A stretch of DNA of 32,360 bases from Candidatus Iainarchaeum sp. (lineage in GTDB: Archaea; Iainarchaeota; Iainarchaeia; JAGGVJ01), in the NCBI GenBank assembly GCA_021158055.1, contig JAGGVJ010000040.1, forward strand, positions 68,114 through 100,473, written 5' to 3'. Position numbers and translations under genes: made by a program. The notes beneath the pieces were generated by a model. The model ran no database searches and was not told where the DNA came from. It saw only the letters and a list, made by a program, of their open reading frames with translations. Shown here piece after piece: positions 1 to 7,673 of this stretch (positions are counted from its first letter, which is position 1; each line of letters begins with the position of its first letter).

Positions 1-690
1 GCACGCGGACAGGCAAGCTTTTTTGACGCGCTTACATTCCTTTTGATAGTGTCGGCAATTTCAGCCGCACTTGTTTTGTTTTCAACTTCTTACGGCCTGC
101 AGGCTCAAAAAGCCCTTTACAACACAATTGACCTCGACTACACAAACAGTTTGATGAACGCATTGCTTCACGCAAAATACGAAACAGGTGAAAAAACATC
201 AGGAAACTACCCTGTCAAAGAATTTGTTATCCAAGCAGTGAAAAGAGAGCTTTCCTTTGTGGGTTCGTCTTACACAAAAGACAAGCTGATCTCACTTAAC
301 AGTCACACTTACGGCGAAACAAAGCTAAAACAGACTCTGAAAGAGTTAATGGGCCCTGTTTTTTACCAGAAGGGATTGATCTTTTTAATGACTGACATCG
401 ACAAGCCGAATGATAAATTTGTGTACTGCCTGTTTCATGAAACAGGAGATAATCTGGAGTACTGCAGCGACTCTGGGTTTACAGAAATCAAAGACATTTC
501 AGGCCACATCTCAAAAAAAGAAAACGTTTTTTCTGCCAGCTCGCTTCTGGCAATCCCCATTAACAAACTAAATACAAACAAAGATAAAACCCCAAGCAAC
601 ACAACAACTAAAATAGCCACATTTATAATTGACGAAAACTTCAGGGAAAAAAGACACGTAAAAATGACTTTGATGCTTTGGGATTTATAA
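1..690 (+). CDS. Pilin-like / minor pseudopilin-like secreted protein, 5' end cut by window
   Basis: The frame is open from base 1, so the gene begins outside the window. The TTG at 43 is not a likely start because it lies inside the hydrophobic segment. The visible N-terminus reads ARGQASFFDALTFLL and continues as a single hydrophobic helix. A basic residue, then G-Q-x-S, then the helix resembles archaeal class III (QxSxE-type) prepilin signal peptides, which are cut between G and Q; here the acidic residue sits one place later than in the consensus. After the helix come about 190 mostly polar residues with two cysteines (in VYCLF and EYCSD) that might pair outside the cell. It could be a substrate of the prepilin peptidase at 17377-18120 and of the pilus-like machine in this window. 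I do not recognise the C-terminal family. Pilin-like identity is inferred from the N-terminus only. Confidence 0.6.
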   Translation, partial: ARGQASFFDALTFLLIVSAISAALVLFSTSYGLQAQKALYNTIDLDYTNSLMNALLHAKYETGEKTSGNYPVKEFVIQAVKRELSFVGSSYTKDKLISLNSHTYGETKLKQTLKELMGPVFYQKGLIFLMTDIDKPNDKFVYCLFHETGDNLEYCSDSGFTEIKDISGHISKKENVFSASSLLAIPINKLNTNKDKTPSNTTTKIATFIIDENFREKRHVKMTLMLWDL

Positions 691-700
691 ACTGATTGCG

Positions 701-734
701 GTTGATCTGCAAACCAAGTTGATTTGCAAACTAA
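701..734. repeat. 17-bp tandem direct repeat, 2 copies
   Basis: GTTGATCTGCAAACCAA (701-717) is followed directly by GTTGATTTGCAAACTAA (718-734). They match at 15 of 17 bases and both differences are C/T. The pair fills most of the 48-base gap between two convergent genes (ends at 690 and 739). One of a series of similar duplications in this window. Confidence 0.85.
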
Positions 735-738
735 ACTA

Positions 739-2301
739 TCACAGCTTAAGTTTTTCATTTATTTTTTTGACAGTTGTTTTTTCCCTGCACTTGGGGCATG
801 TGAACGTGACAAAGTTGCCTTCCGAGTCAACGCCGTCAGCGCAGTGAGAACACATTGCAGAACCGCAATTAGAACAGAACACAACCCTTGTGCCTGCACT
901 TCCGCAATTCGGGCATCCTTTTTTGCCCGATGATTTTTTCATTTCCACAAACTGCGATTCAAAGTTATCGCCTGATTCTTTTGAAATTGACTCCAGGTCA
1001 ATATCGCCTGTTAACAGCGAGTCAATCGACTCAAATGAATCCTCCCCAAACCTTTCAGCAAACAATCCACTGTCCGCTCCTGAATCATCTTCAGTCCCGC
1101 CAAGAAGACCTTCATCAGAGGAACCCTTTTCGGTTCCAAGCCCAGTGTCTGAATCCGAAAACAAGTCGTCAAAAGAAGCCTCGTCAACTTTGACTCCGGA
1201 AACCTCTTCTTCTTTTCCCGCAGGCGAATCACGGTCGCTTTCCTGCCCGCGCCTTCCGTGTCTTTTGGGCCGCCTGCTTCTTGCGTGCTTTTCTTCTCTC
1301 GCGGTCTTGTCTTCTCCTGCGGGCTGCCGGTCGCTTTCCTGCAAAGAAAGCGTTTGTGACTGCAATCTTTTTTGTCTTTCCATGCGGCGCTCCTCAGGAG
1401 TCTTATGCTTTAACTTGCTTTTTTCCTTCAGTTCTTCAAGGATAACCAAAGCCATCTCGTCAAGCTCTTCTTTTTCAAGTTTTGCTTTCTTTTTCTTTTG
1501 TTCTTTCTCTTCCTTCAACCTGTCCTCAGAAAGCTTTTTCGACAACCCCTCTATATCAATGGGCTTGACTGTGTGGGGAATGGAATCTTCCGGCGGTTTT
1601 TTAAAGTCTGATTTTATCATGTCGTCGAGCTCCTCGACATTCACTTTATCATTTTCGGCATTCACACTGTTGTCTTTACCGCCTGCCTTGCCCCATCCAA
1701 AAGCTGCGCTGCCCAGGTCATCTTCCGACGCGTCTTTTTTCTTTTTTCCCTTGTGCAAAGCAAAGCGTTTCGCATAAGATTTAACTGAATCAAAAAAACA
1801 GCCCGAAACAGAAAAAATCCCTCTCGAAACATCCTTTGCTTCTTTTTTGAAACCTGATAAAATGCTTAAAGCAACACCTGTTTTCGGGATCATACCTTTT
1901 CCCGGCGTTTCTGCGATTTTTACAGTTTTTGCGGTTTTCACCTGTCTGACAAACTTATTCAGCGGCTTTCCCGTTTTTGCTTTCGCGTAATTTATTGGCA
2001 CACCGACAACTGTTTTTGAAGACCTGATCCTTTTGAACCTAAGGAACAACATGACAAAAATCGATATAAAGAAAACTGACGGCAGAAAAAGATCAAAGGC
2101 ACCCGGAACATGAAAAACAACAGCTGCAATTGATGAAACAAAAAACCCCATCACAACAAAAACAAAACCCATCACCATGCCGAGGCCGAGCTTGTATTCA
2201 GGCGAATTTGCGCGTATGTCCGGCCAGCCCACCCTGATCACAAAATAACCCAGTGAAAGGGAACCCAAAGCAGCATACAGATAAGCGATAATTTCAATCA
2301 T
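739..2301 (-). CDS. Membrane protein with charged linker and C-terminal double zinc ribbon
   Basis: 520 residues. The N-terminus has three probable membrane helices (about residues 5-24, 38-60 and 70-88). A long, low-complexity Lys/Glu/Asp/Ser-rich cytoplasmic region follows, with a likely coiled coil around 255-320 (runs of K, E and L) and an acidic stretch to about 450. The last 60 residues hold four CxxC knuckles (C463/466, C476/479, C484/487, C502/505), enough for two structural zinc sites of the zinc-ribbon kind. The start ATG at 2301 is preceded by GGTG with a 7-base spacer. It is divergent from the surface-protein operon at 2505, across a gap carrying a 21-bp repeat. I do not recognise a named family. 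The zinc ribbon suggests nucleic-acid or protein binding at the membrane, but no function can be assigned. Confidence 0.8.
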   Translation of the reverse strand: MIEIIAYLYAALGSLSLGYFVIRVGWPDIRANSPEYKLGLGMVMGFVFVVMGFFVSSIAAVVFHVPGAFDLFLPSVFFISIFVMLFLRFKRIRSSKTVVGVPINYAKAKTGKPLNKFVRQVKTAKTVKIAETPGKGMIPKTGVALSILSGFKKEAKDVSRGIFSVSGCFFDSVKSYAKRFALHKGKKKKDASEDDLGSAAFGWGKAGGKDNSVNAENDKVNVEELDDMIKSDFKKPPEDSIPHTVKPIDIEGLSKKLSEDRLKEEKEQKKKKAKLEKEELDEMALVILEELKEKSKLKHKTPEERRMERQKRLQSQTLSLQESDRQPAGEDKTAREEKHARSRRPKRHGRRGQESDRDSPAGKEEEVSGVKVDEASFDDLFSDSDTGLGTEKGSSDEGLLGGTEDDSGADSGLFAERFGEDSFESIDSLLTGDIDLESISKESGDNFESQFVEMKKSSGKKGCPNCGSAGTRVVFCSNCGSAMCSHCADGVDSEGNFVTFTCPKCREKTTVKKINEKLKL

Positions 2302-2373
2302 TCAGTCACACCATAAACAAAACCCGTTTTCAGGGAAAATCACTATAAACATTAATAAATTATAAAACATTAT

Positions 2374-2440
2374 ATTGTTATATTCAATGTAATTATTGTT
2401 ATATTCAATGTAATTATTGTTATACCTAATGTAATAATTG
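2374..2440. repeat. 21-bp tandem repeat, 3 full copies plus a 4-base start of a fourth
   Basis: The unit ATTGTTATATTCAATGTAATT occurs at 2374-2394 and, identically, at 2395-2415. A third copy at 2416-2436 has three changes, and ATTG at 2437-2440 begins a fourth. The 21-bp period is two helical turns, so each copy would show the same face to a bound protein. It lies in the 203-base gap between divergent genes (starts 2301 and 2505), which is otherwise very AT-rich with several TATA-like stretches. It could be an operator array or simply replication slippage. Confidence 0.9.
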
Positions 2441-2504
2441 CACCATATTTAATAAAATGATATACAAACAAAAGCTAAATATAGAAATATAAATATACAA
2501 ATAA

Positions 2505-2768
2505 TTGGGTGATCAGATAATTGATATTGCACTTTACTGGCTTGGCTCCGCAGCAAATGTCGCAAGCAGCTCGCTTGTTTTTTCACTGATTTCATTTCCT
2601 TTTGTGGTAATCAGTTACTTTTTTCACGCTTACATAAAAGATCGCTTTGAATTCCCGTGGATTTTAAATTTGTTCATCGCAACATTGTTCGGTTCGGTTT
2701 TGGCAGTCATCGCACTGATGCTCATGCCCTTGCTTGTGGCAGGGCTTCTTTTGATGGTCTGGACATAA
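2505..2768 (+). CDS. Small hydrophobic membrane protein, start codon uncertain
   Basis: At most 87 residues with two or three membrane helices (about 20-42 and 50-86) around a short polar loop containing YIKDRFEFPW. It is the first gene of a plus-strand group leading to the 1451-residue surface protein, 37 bases downstream. The only conventional start in frame is TTG at 2505. However, a strong Shine-Dalgarno match, GGTGATC, sits at 2508-2514, inside the coding sequence if TTG is used. The codons at the spacing seen at other genes here (compare GGTGAACTG-ATG at 28490) are ATA at 2517 and ATT at 2520. Initiation on a non-standard codon is therefore possible; the mRNA could also be leaderless from TTG. 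Family not recognised. Confidence 0.6.
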   Translation: MGDQIIDIALYWLGSAANVASSSLVFSLISFPFVVISYFFHAYIKDRFEFPWILNLFIATLFGSVLAVIALMLMPLLVAGLLLMVWT

Positions 2769-2805
2769 AAAATGAAAGCTAAAAGCAATTGCAAACGGTG
2801 TAAAA

Positions 2806-5800
2806 ATGATCTTAAAACAAGTATTTTCAATATTTTTGTGCGGAATCCTTCTGCTGTCACTCCCACCGATAACCCTTGCGGCAAACGGAAACCCTGTTTA
2901 CAGCGCAGGCAGCGGCGAATCCACCAGCTACTCTCCGACAAGCCTTGAAAGCACTTGCAAAACCACGCGCCTTCTGCCCGAAGAAGTCCTGAAATTGTGG
3001 GATAATACAATCGGTGAAAAATCAACTTCGATAATTCCCATGGACGAAAGCGCGGAATCAATAAACGGCATTCCGCAAAGCAACATCAACCCCAACGCCT
3101 CAATAGTAGGCGACAACGGCGAAACAGTCACTGAAGTGCCAAACGAGCTCATCCCAACAAAACACTACGCAAACCTTCTTGAAAACGGAATGATTACCGG
3201 GGAACAGATCTCCGTAAGCTACTCCACAAAAAAAACCGTGCGGATAGGACGCGCGCACGAAAACACCACACTTGGAAAAACCGGTGGAAAAAACAAGCCT
3301 TCCGGAGCATATGTTGTGACTCCGACAGAGAGCAGGGACTTTGAAGTGCGCGAAGAAGGAAACCCTGACGACATTGCTCTTTTCAGCGACTTCCAGAAAA
3401 GATTCAACCAAATGGTAACAACAGGGATAGTGCTTTCCTTTGTGGGACCCGGCTTGTTTGAAAAGGCCTACCTGAAGTATTTCGGGCCAAAAAAACCCGC
3501 CGGAAAACTCTTTGGGAAAAACGTGCAAGCGCAAAAGCTTGAAAAAACAATGCCTGTTTCACACAAGGAATTCATGAAAATTAGCGATGACCTCGACAAA
3601 GAGCTGGACGAATTGAGCAACACCATAAACCAGTGCATTGGCTGCAAAAATTTTCTCAGGGCAGCCGTGAACAAAGAAGGTATTGAGCCGGAAATGATTC
3701 AGGGTCTTCTTAAAGGCACAGAAGGCAACCCGGGTTTCAGGGCACAAGTACTAGGCTTTCTTGAAGACTGGTCCAGTTATGCAACGAAAAAAAACCAGCT
3801 CATGCTGCACGAATGGCAGACCGCGCAAAGATATGAAGACCTGATAAAAGGAAAACTGATGGGCAACGGTGCCCTTGAAAATGCACCACTCGGGCTTATC
3901 ACGCCTGGAAGCAAATTTTACGGTTACGCTGACGAAGTCGTGGAGGTCGTTTCAGGGAACAACACCTACAACGCTCTTCACATAACAGACCCTGAAAAAA
4001 TAGGGGACTTATTTGCAGTCACAGACCTTACAAGACCCAGGCCGCAGTGGTTCAGGGACATCATGGTGGAACACTACAACGAAATCGAAATAGACGCAAC
4101 GTCAAGACTTAAGGGCATGCTCTCAAAAAATGGGTTCAAAATCCATCTTAAAGACGGAAGGATAATAGACGCCTCCCCCCAGAAGATGAACGAAATAAGC
4201 GACCTTACCCAGATAAGCCACATTGAAGTAAAGGGCGGGGCATGGGACATACCAAACGACTGGTATGAAAATGAAGGAGAAGAGCTTTGGAGAAGATTCA
4301 ACGGCTACATTGATTCAAGAAACTTTGAAAAAGAAATCGGAATGGAAGTAGGTTACTCAAAAGGAATAAAAAGCACGGAGAAAGGCCTCATAGCAAGAGA
4401 CAACACTTATATCATTGACAAAAAGGGAAGGCAAAACATAATCGAAAAAGGACAAGTAATTCCGGAAGGCTCCCACATTGTGCAGGAAGGCACGTTCGTC
4501 ACTCCGGGAATTGGAAAAGAAATACGCGAAAAGAAACTTCAATGGGGTATGAGACAACAGTACGCAAATTCAGTTGATAACATACAGGAAGTTTTGGACA
4601 GCATACTCGGCCCGGGCTGGAAGCCGAAATACATAAACCCTGAAGAGACAGCAAAATACAACTTTGAACGGTGGATGCTTTCACTTGACATGACAAAAGC
4701 ATGGGGAGACGGAAGCACTGTTGCAAGGCAGTCAATCGAAAGGTTCATGACAGTAAATGCGGTGGGTTTTGTCAGAGGGACCCTGCTGATAAACCTGTTC
4801 AGCAAACTTCACCTCGGCTCGTTCACAATCTACCCGGGCCCGATAAATGCGCCGGGACTGGACTCGGGTGAAAAGCTTTACGACGAAGCATACCTGGACA
4901 TATTTGCAAACTACAAGCTTGACGACGGCGACTTTTTCAACAAATACTGGCTGAACAACTTTGTCATGCCCCTCCCTGTCATAAAAGACCTTTTCGCAGA
5001 CGAAAACAGGGCAGGGCAAGTTGACAACATGGCTTACATTGACTCGACGATAGAAGGGATAATTTCAGGCGGCAATCCCAAGGTAAAGCTTGGAAGCCTC
5101 GCGAAAGCCGATTCAAACAAATCGCTTGAAACGTTTGACATAATAAAAGACTTCAACAACGTGCCTTCAGAAACTTTCGCAACTGAATTCCCGAAGCCGA
5201 AAAACAGGAAAATCGGAAGAACACTCCTTTCAAAAACAAACGAAGTGAACATTGAAAGCACTATCGGGGGAAATGACTCCGAAGGGATCGACCTGTCGTA
5301 CTCGATGGGTGAAAACGAGCTCTGCGACCAGAAACTCCTTTCAAAAGACATTGCGACAATCCCTTACCTGAACAGGGAAATGTCGCTTACAGACCCGATG
5401 ACTGCCGGGCTTGAACTGTTCCCGGGCCTCGGGGACATAATGGTGTGGGGTGTGGAGACAAAGTTCTCGGAATGCATTGATGATTCATATTACCTGATGC
5501 TTTACACTTCATTAAAAGAAGACTCAAAATCCCAGGACGCAGTAAGAGAACTGCAGGACGCGGCGTCCCAGGCGACAGCGTTCTTTGACAGCGCCGGCGT
5601 TGCTGAAAACGGCGCGTCGCTTGATTCAACTGCCCAGGAAATACAAAACAAGATATCAAACATGTCAAAAGCGCAAAACATGCTTCAGGCAAACGCGAAA
5701 TTCAAGCACGGGTTCACGGGTTCAAACAGTTCGGACGGGCTGTTTTATTTCTGGTGCAAGGAATGCGAAATAACCAAAAACAGCGAAAACGGCCGCGAAT

Positions 5801-7161
5801 GTTATGAAAACAGCGAGGGAATAATGGTATGCATTGATGCTGCGGAAGGAAACATAACCGGCTCTGAGGGAAACCCGATTATCGGGTGGGGGTCCCCGAC
5901 CGCTGACCAACACCCTTTCTGGGGAGAAGACTTTGCAAGAATACAAAGAAAAGACATGGGGATTCCAGCAACAATGATTCCGCAAAGCATGACTTACCTG
6001 ACCCTGCCGGCCGCAAACGAGACAATGTTTATAATTGACAACAAGGGCTACTCCTGGATACACTCAGAAGAAGCAAGCAATTGTTTCGGGAAAGCGGTTG
6101 CAGACCAGACCGGCCAACCCCTGCAGTCCAACAGCTTGTTTGAAGTGCTCGGGTTTGTCATCGCAGTGGAAACAACAGACGGGGTGGGTTCAGTTTCAGA
6201 CAACTCCATATTCTTTTCAGGCAGTGATCTGAGGGTGATTGGTGAAGACAAATCAGAAATGACAATCTCGACAGACAGGAAAACAGGCCTTTCAGGAAAC
6301 CTCAAAGGCGCAGAAGAACGCACTTCAATGGGTGAGATGACAAACATTTACTTCCAAAACGGTCTCGTAACCTGGAAAAAGGGAACAGACAAGCTCATAA
6401 TCTGGATCTACTCGCTCGGGAGCGCAAACAAGCAAAGCGTGCAGAACATGGAAGTAACCCCAACAAAAATAACCAACGAAATCAACGGGTGCGTTGCAGA
6501 ATGGGCATTTGACCTGCAGATAATGGGCGCTGCAAACCCGCTTGCGCAAAAAGACGTTGCGGGCCTGCAGCAAGGTCTTGATACGATCGGGCCTGTCCAA
6601 ATCTTTGAAACAGACGACGAAATATTCCAGTTCACTTCAAAACTAGAGGACATCTGCCGGTATTACCTGAAAATCTACAACAAAAAAACAAGGGAATGGA
6701 CCCAGTTTGAAATAGAGGACGTAGTCACGGTCCCGGGCGGATTCAAGATAATCGGGGTCGAGGACGAGGAACACACCCTGCTTTTCAGGGTCGAGGACGG
6801 AAGGCCAATTCTCACTCACAACGGGCAGGACCAGTTCATAAAATCAGCAAGCGCCAAAAACGGCACTTTTTATTACGACCCGTCAAGCGGGACGTGGTAC
6901 GCAAGCAACAGCCAGTTGATTCCTTTAAGCGACCTTTTCAAGCAAAACGGGTTCAAGGTTTCTTCAGACAACGGCCAGACCTCGGCTGTCCCTGGACAAA
7001 ATCCGATAGGAAGCCTTGTGATAAACAACCCGGGCGCGCCAATTGCGCCGCTTAATCTGCCGCTCTTCCCGCAGGAACCCGCAATGCTTGCTTTAATGCT
7101 TCTTGCAATGCTTTCTTCAATGCTTGCAATCAGACTTAAAAGAACGGAGGGAAACAAATGA
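2806..7161 (+). CDS. Giant (1451 aa) membrane-anchored surface protein, unknown family
   Basis: The N-terminal signal peptide (hydrophobic core about residues 5-22, likely cut after ITLA near residue 25) and a single C-terminal helix (about 1425-1444) followed by basic RLKRTEGNK give the topology of a surface protein held by its C-terminus. The start ATG has GGTG 8 bases upstream. The body is mixed alpha/beta with helical, charged stretches early (for example DDLDKELDELSN). Cysteine groups (QCIGCKNF, then FWCKECEI, RECYE and VCIDA) could make disulfides or bind metal. The C-terminal third looks beta-rich with repeated short strands, ending in a proline/asparagine-rich stalk before the anchor. 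No catalytic motif was recognised. The stop codon overlaps the next gene (ATGA at 7158-7161), so the two are probably translated together. It may be an S-layer-like or adhesion component; this is inference. Confidence 0.8.
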   Translation: MILKQVFSIFLCGILLLSLPPITLAANGNPVYSAGSGESTSYSPTSLESTCKTTRLLPEEVLKLWDNTIGEKSTSIIPMDESAESINGIPQSNINPNASIVGDNGETVTEVPNELIPTKHYANLLENGMITGEQISVSYSTKKTVRIGRAHENTTLGKTGGKNKPSGAYVVTPTESRDFEVREEGNPDDIALFSDFQKRFNQMVTTGIVLSFVGPGLFEKAYLKYFGPKKPAGKLFGKNVQAQKLEKTMPVSHKEFMKISDDLDKELDELSNTINQCIGCKNFLRAAVNKEGIEPEMIQGLLKGTEGNPGFRAQVLGFLEDWSSYATKKNQLMLHEWQTAQRYEDLIKGKLMGNGALENAPLGLITPGSKFYGYADEVVEVVSGNNTYNALHITDPEKIGDLFAVTDLTRPRPQWFRDIMVEHYNEIEIDATSRLKGMLSKNGFKIHLKDGRIIDASPQKMNEISDLTQISHIEVKGGAWDIPNDWYENEGEELWRRFNGYIDSRNFEKEIGMEVGYSKGIKSTEKGLIARDNTYIIDKKGRQNIIEKGQVIPEGSHIVQEGTFVTPGIGKEIREKKLQWGMRQQYANSVDNIQEVLDSILGPGWKPKYINPEETAKYNFERWMLSLDMTKAWGDGSTVARQSIERFMTVNAVGFVRGTLLINLFSKLHLGSFTIYPGPINAPGLDSGEKLYDEAYLDIFANYKLDDGDFFNKYWLNNFVMPLPVIKDLFADENRAGQVDNMAYIDSTIEGIISGGNPKVKLGSLAKADSNKSLETFDIIKDFNNVPSETFATEFPKPKNRKIGRTLLSKTNEVNIESTIGGNDSEGIDLSYSMGENELCDQKLLSKDIATIPYLNREMSLTDPMTAGLELFPGLGDIMVWGVETKFSECIDDSYYLMLYTSLKEDSKSQDAVRELQDAASQATAFFDSAGVAENGASLDSTAQEIQNKISNMSKAQNMLQANAKFKHGFTGSNSSDGLFYFWCKECEITKNSENGRECYENSEGIMVCIDAAEGNITGSEGNPIIGWGSPTADQHPFWGEDFARIQRKDMGIPATMIPQSMTYLTLPAANETMFIIDNKGYSWIHSEEASNCFGKAVADQTGQPLQSNSLFEVLGFVIAVETTDGVGSVSDNSIFFSGSDLRVIGEDKSEMTISTDRKTGLSGNLKGAEERTSMGEMTNIYFQNGLVTWKKGTDKLIIWIYSLGSANKQSVQNMEVTPTKITNEINGCVAEWAFDLQIMGAANPLAQKDVAGLQQGLDTIGPVQIFETDDEIFQFTSKLEDICRYYLKIYNKKTREWTQFEIEDVVTVPGGFKIIGVEDEEHTLLFRVEDGRPILTHNGQDQFIKSASAKNGTFYYDPSSGTWYASNSQLIPLSDLFKQNGFKVSSDNGQTSAVPGQNPIGSLVINNPGAPIAPLNLPLFPQEPAMLALMLLAMLSSMLAIRLKRTEGNK

Positions 7162-7583
7162 CAGAAAAAGAAAACAAATCACCTGAAAATACAGATGAAA
7201 AACAGACAGAGGAAACACAAGAAAATCCAGTTCAGGAAGAACAGGACACCACCCAACAGGAAACAAACGAAGACGATGAAAACAAGCCGTTCACAAACGC
7301 AAGGGTAGATCGCCTCATGAGAAAAGCTCTTTCAAAAAAACTCATGATAAGAGGAAAAGTCCGCGATGCAATGAACGATTTCCTGGGGGAAATCGGCTCA
7401 AAAACAACAAAAGAAATGGGCCAGACTGAATACGCGTACATTGAAATGGACGACTTCATGAAAGCCACTGAAAAATACAAAAAAGCCGAATACCTTGACG
7501 AAGAAAAACAAAGGATAGTTGCAAGCCTTGAAAAGCTAAAACTTGACATCAACGCGCTTATCCGCGACCTTGAAAGGTTATGA
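7158..7583 (+). CDS. Small protein with acidic tail and possible histone-fold core
   Basis: 141 residues. Residues 1-42 are a disordered tail rich in Glu, Gln, Asn and Thr. Residues 44-110 resemble an archaeal histone fold: a short helix (TNARVDRLMRKAL), a loop, a long amphipathic middle helix (about 66-91), a short strand-like loop (YAYIE) and a third helix starting MDDFMKATEKYKK. Compare the HMf pattern of a first helix ending GRIIKDAG, then a long helix, then TIKAEDIELAVRRF. The middle helix seems about one turn shorter than in HMf. Residues 110-141 add an extra charged helix that may form a coiled coil. The ATG overlaps the stop of the surface-protein gene and has a strong GGAGG site at 7146-7150. 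A histone relative or another small helical protein are both possible; the gene is certain, the fold is not. Confidence 0.55.
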   Translation: MTEKENKSPENTDEKQTEETQENPVQEEQDTTQQETNEDDENKPFTNARVDRLMRKALSKKLMIRGKVRDAMNDFLGEIGSKTTKEMGQTEYAYIEMDDFMKATEKYKKAEYLDEEKQRIVASLEKLKLDINALIRDLERL

Positions 7584-7593
7584 TTTCAGAAAA

Positions 7594-7625
7594 TGAGGGG
7601 GTTTTTCCCCTCAACAAATTTTTTT
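7594..7625. terminator. Hairpin terminator, probably bidirectional
   Basis: A perfect 7-bp stem (TGAGGGG at 7594-7600, CCCCTCA at 7607-7613) with a 6-base loop is followed on the plus strand, after five bases, by seven T's (7619-7625). On the minus strand the hairpin is followed by TTTT. It lies between convergent genes ending at 7583 (plus) and 7665 (minus), so it can serve both. Confidence 0.7.
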
Positions 7626-7673
7626 ATAGTTCAGGATTCAGACATAGATAAATTTTTTTAGAATTCAGACATA
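7616..7673. repeat. Imperfect direct repeat copying a terminator T-run and a gene's last codons
   Basis: AAATTTTTTTA occurs at 7616-7626 and 7650-7660. ATTCAGACATA occurs at 7636-7646 and 7663-7673. The two blocks are in the same order, and the first copy is about 7 to 10 bases longer between them. The second block encodes, on the minus strand, the final Tyr-Val-stop of the PAC2 gene, so that end exists twice. Confidence 0.7.

Noticed and set aside
890-1777. 295-residue plus-strand open frame rich in Ser and Phe
   Set aside because: It is the mirror of the Lys/Glu-rich linker of the minus-strand zinc-ribbon gene; composition is low-complexity and there is no ribosome site.
2374-2440. CRISPR array
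   Set aside because: The 21-bp units are directly adjacent with no spacers, and no cas genes are present.
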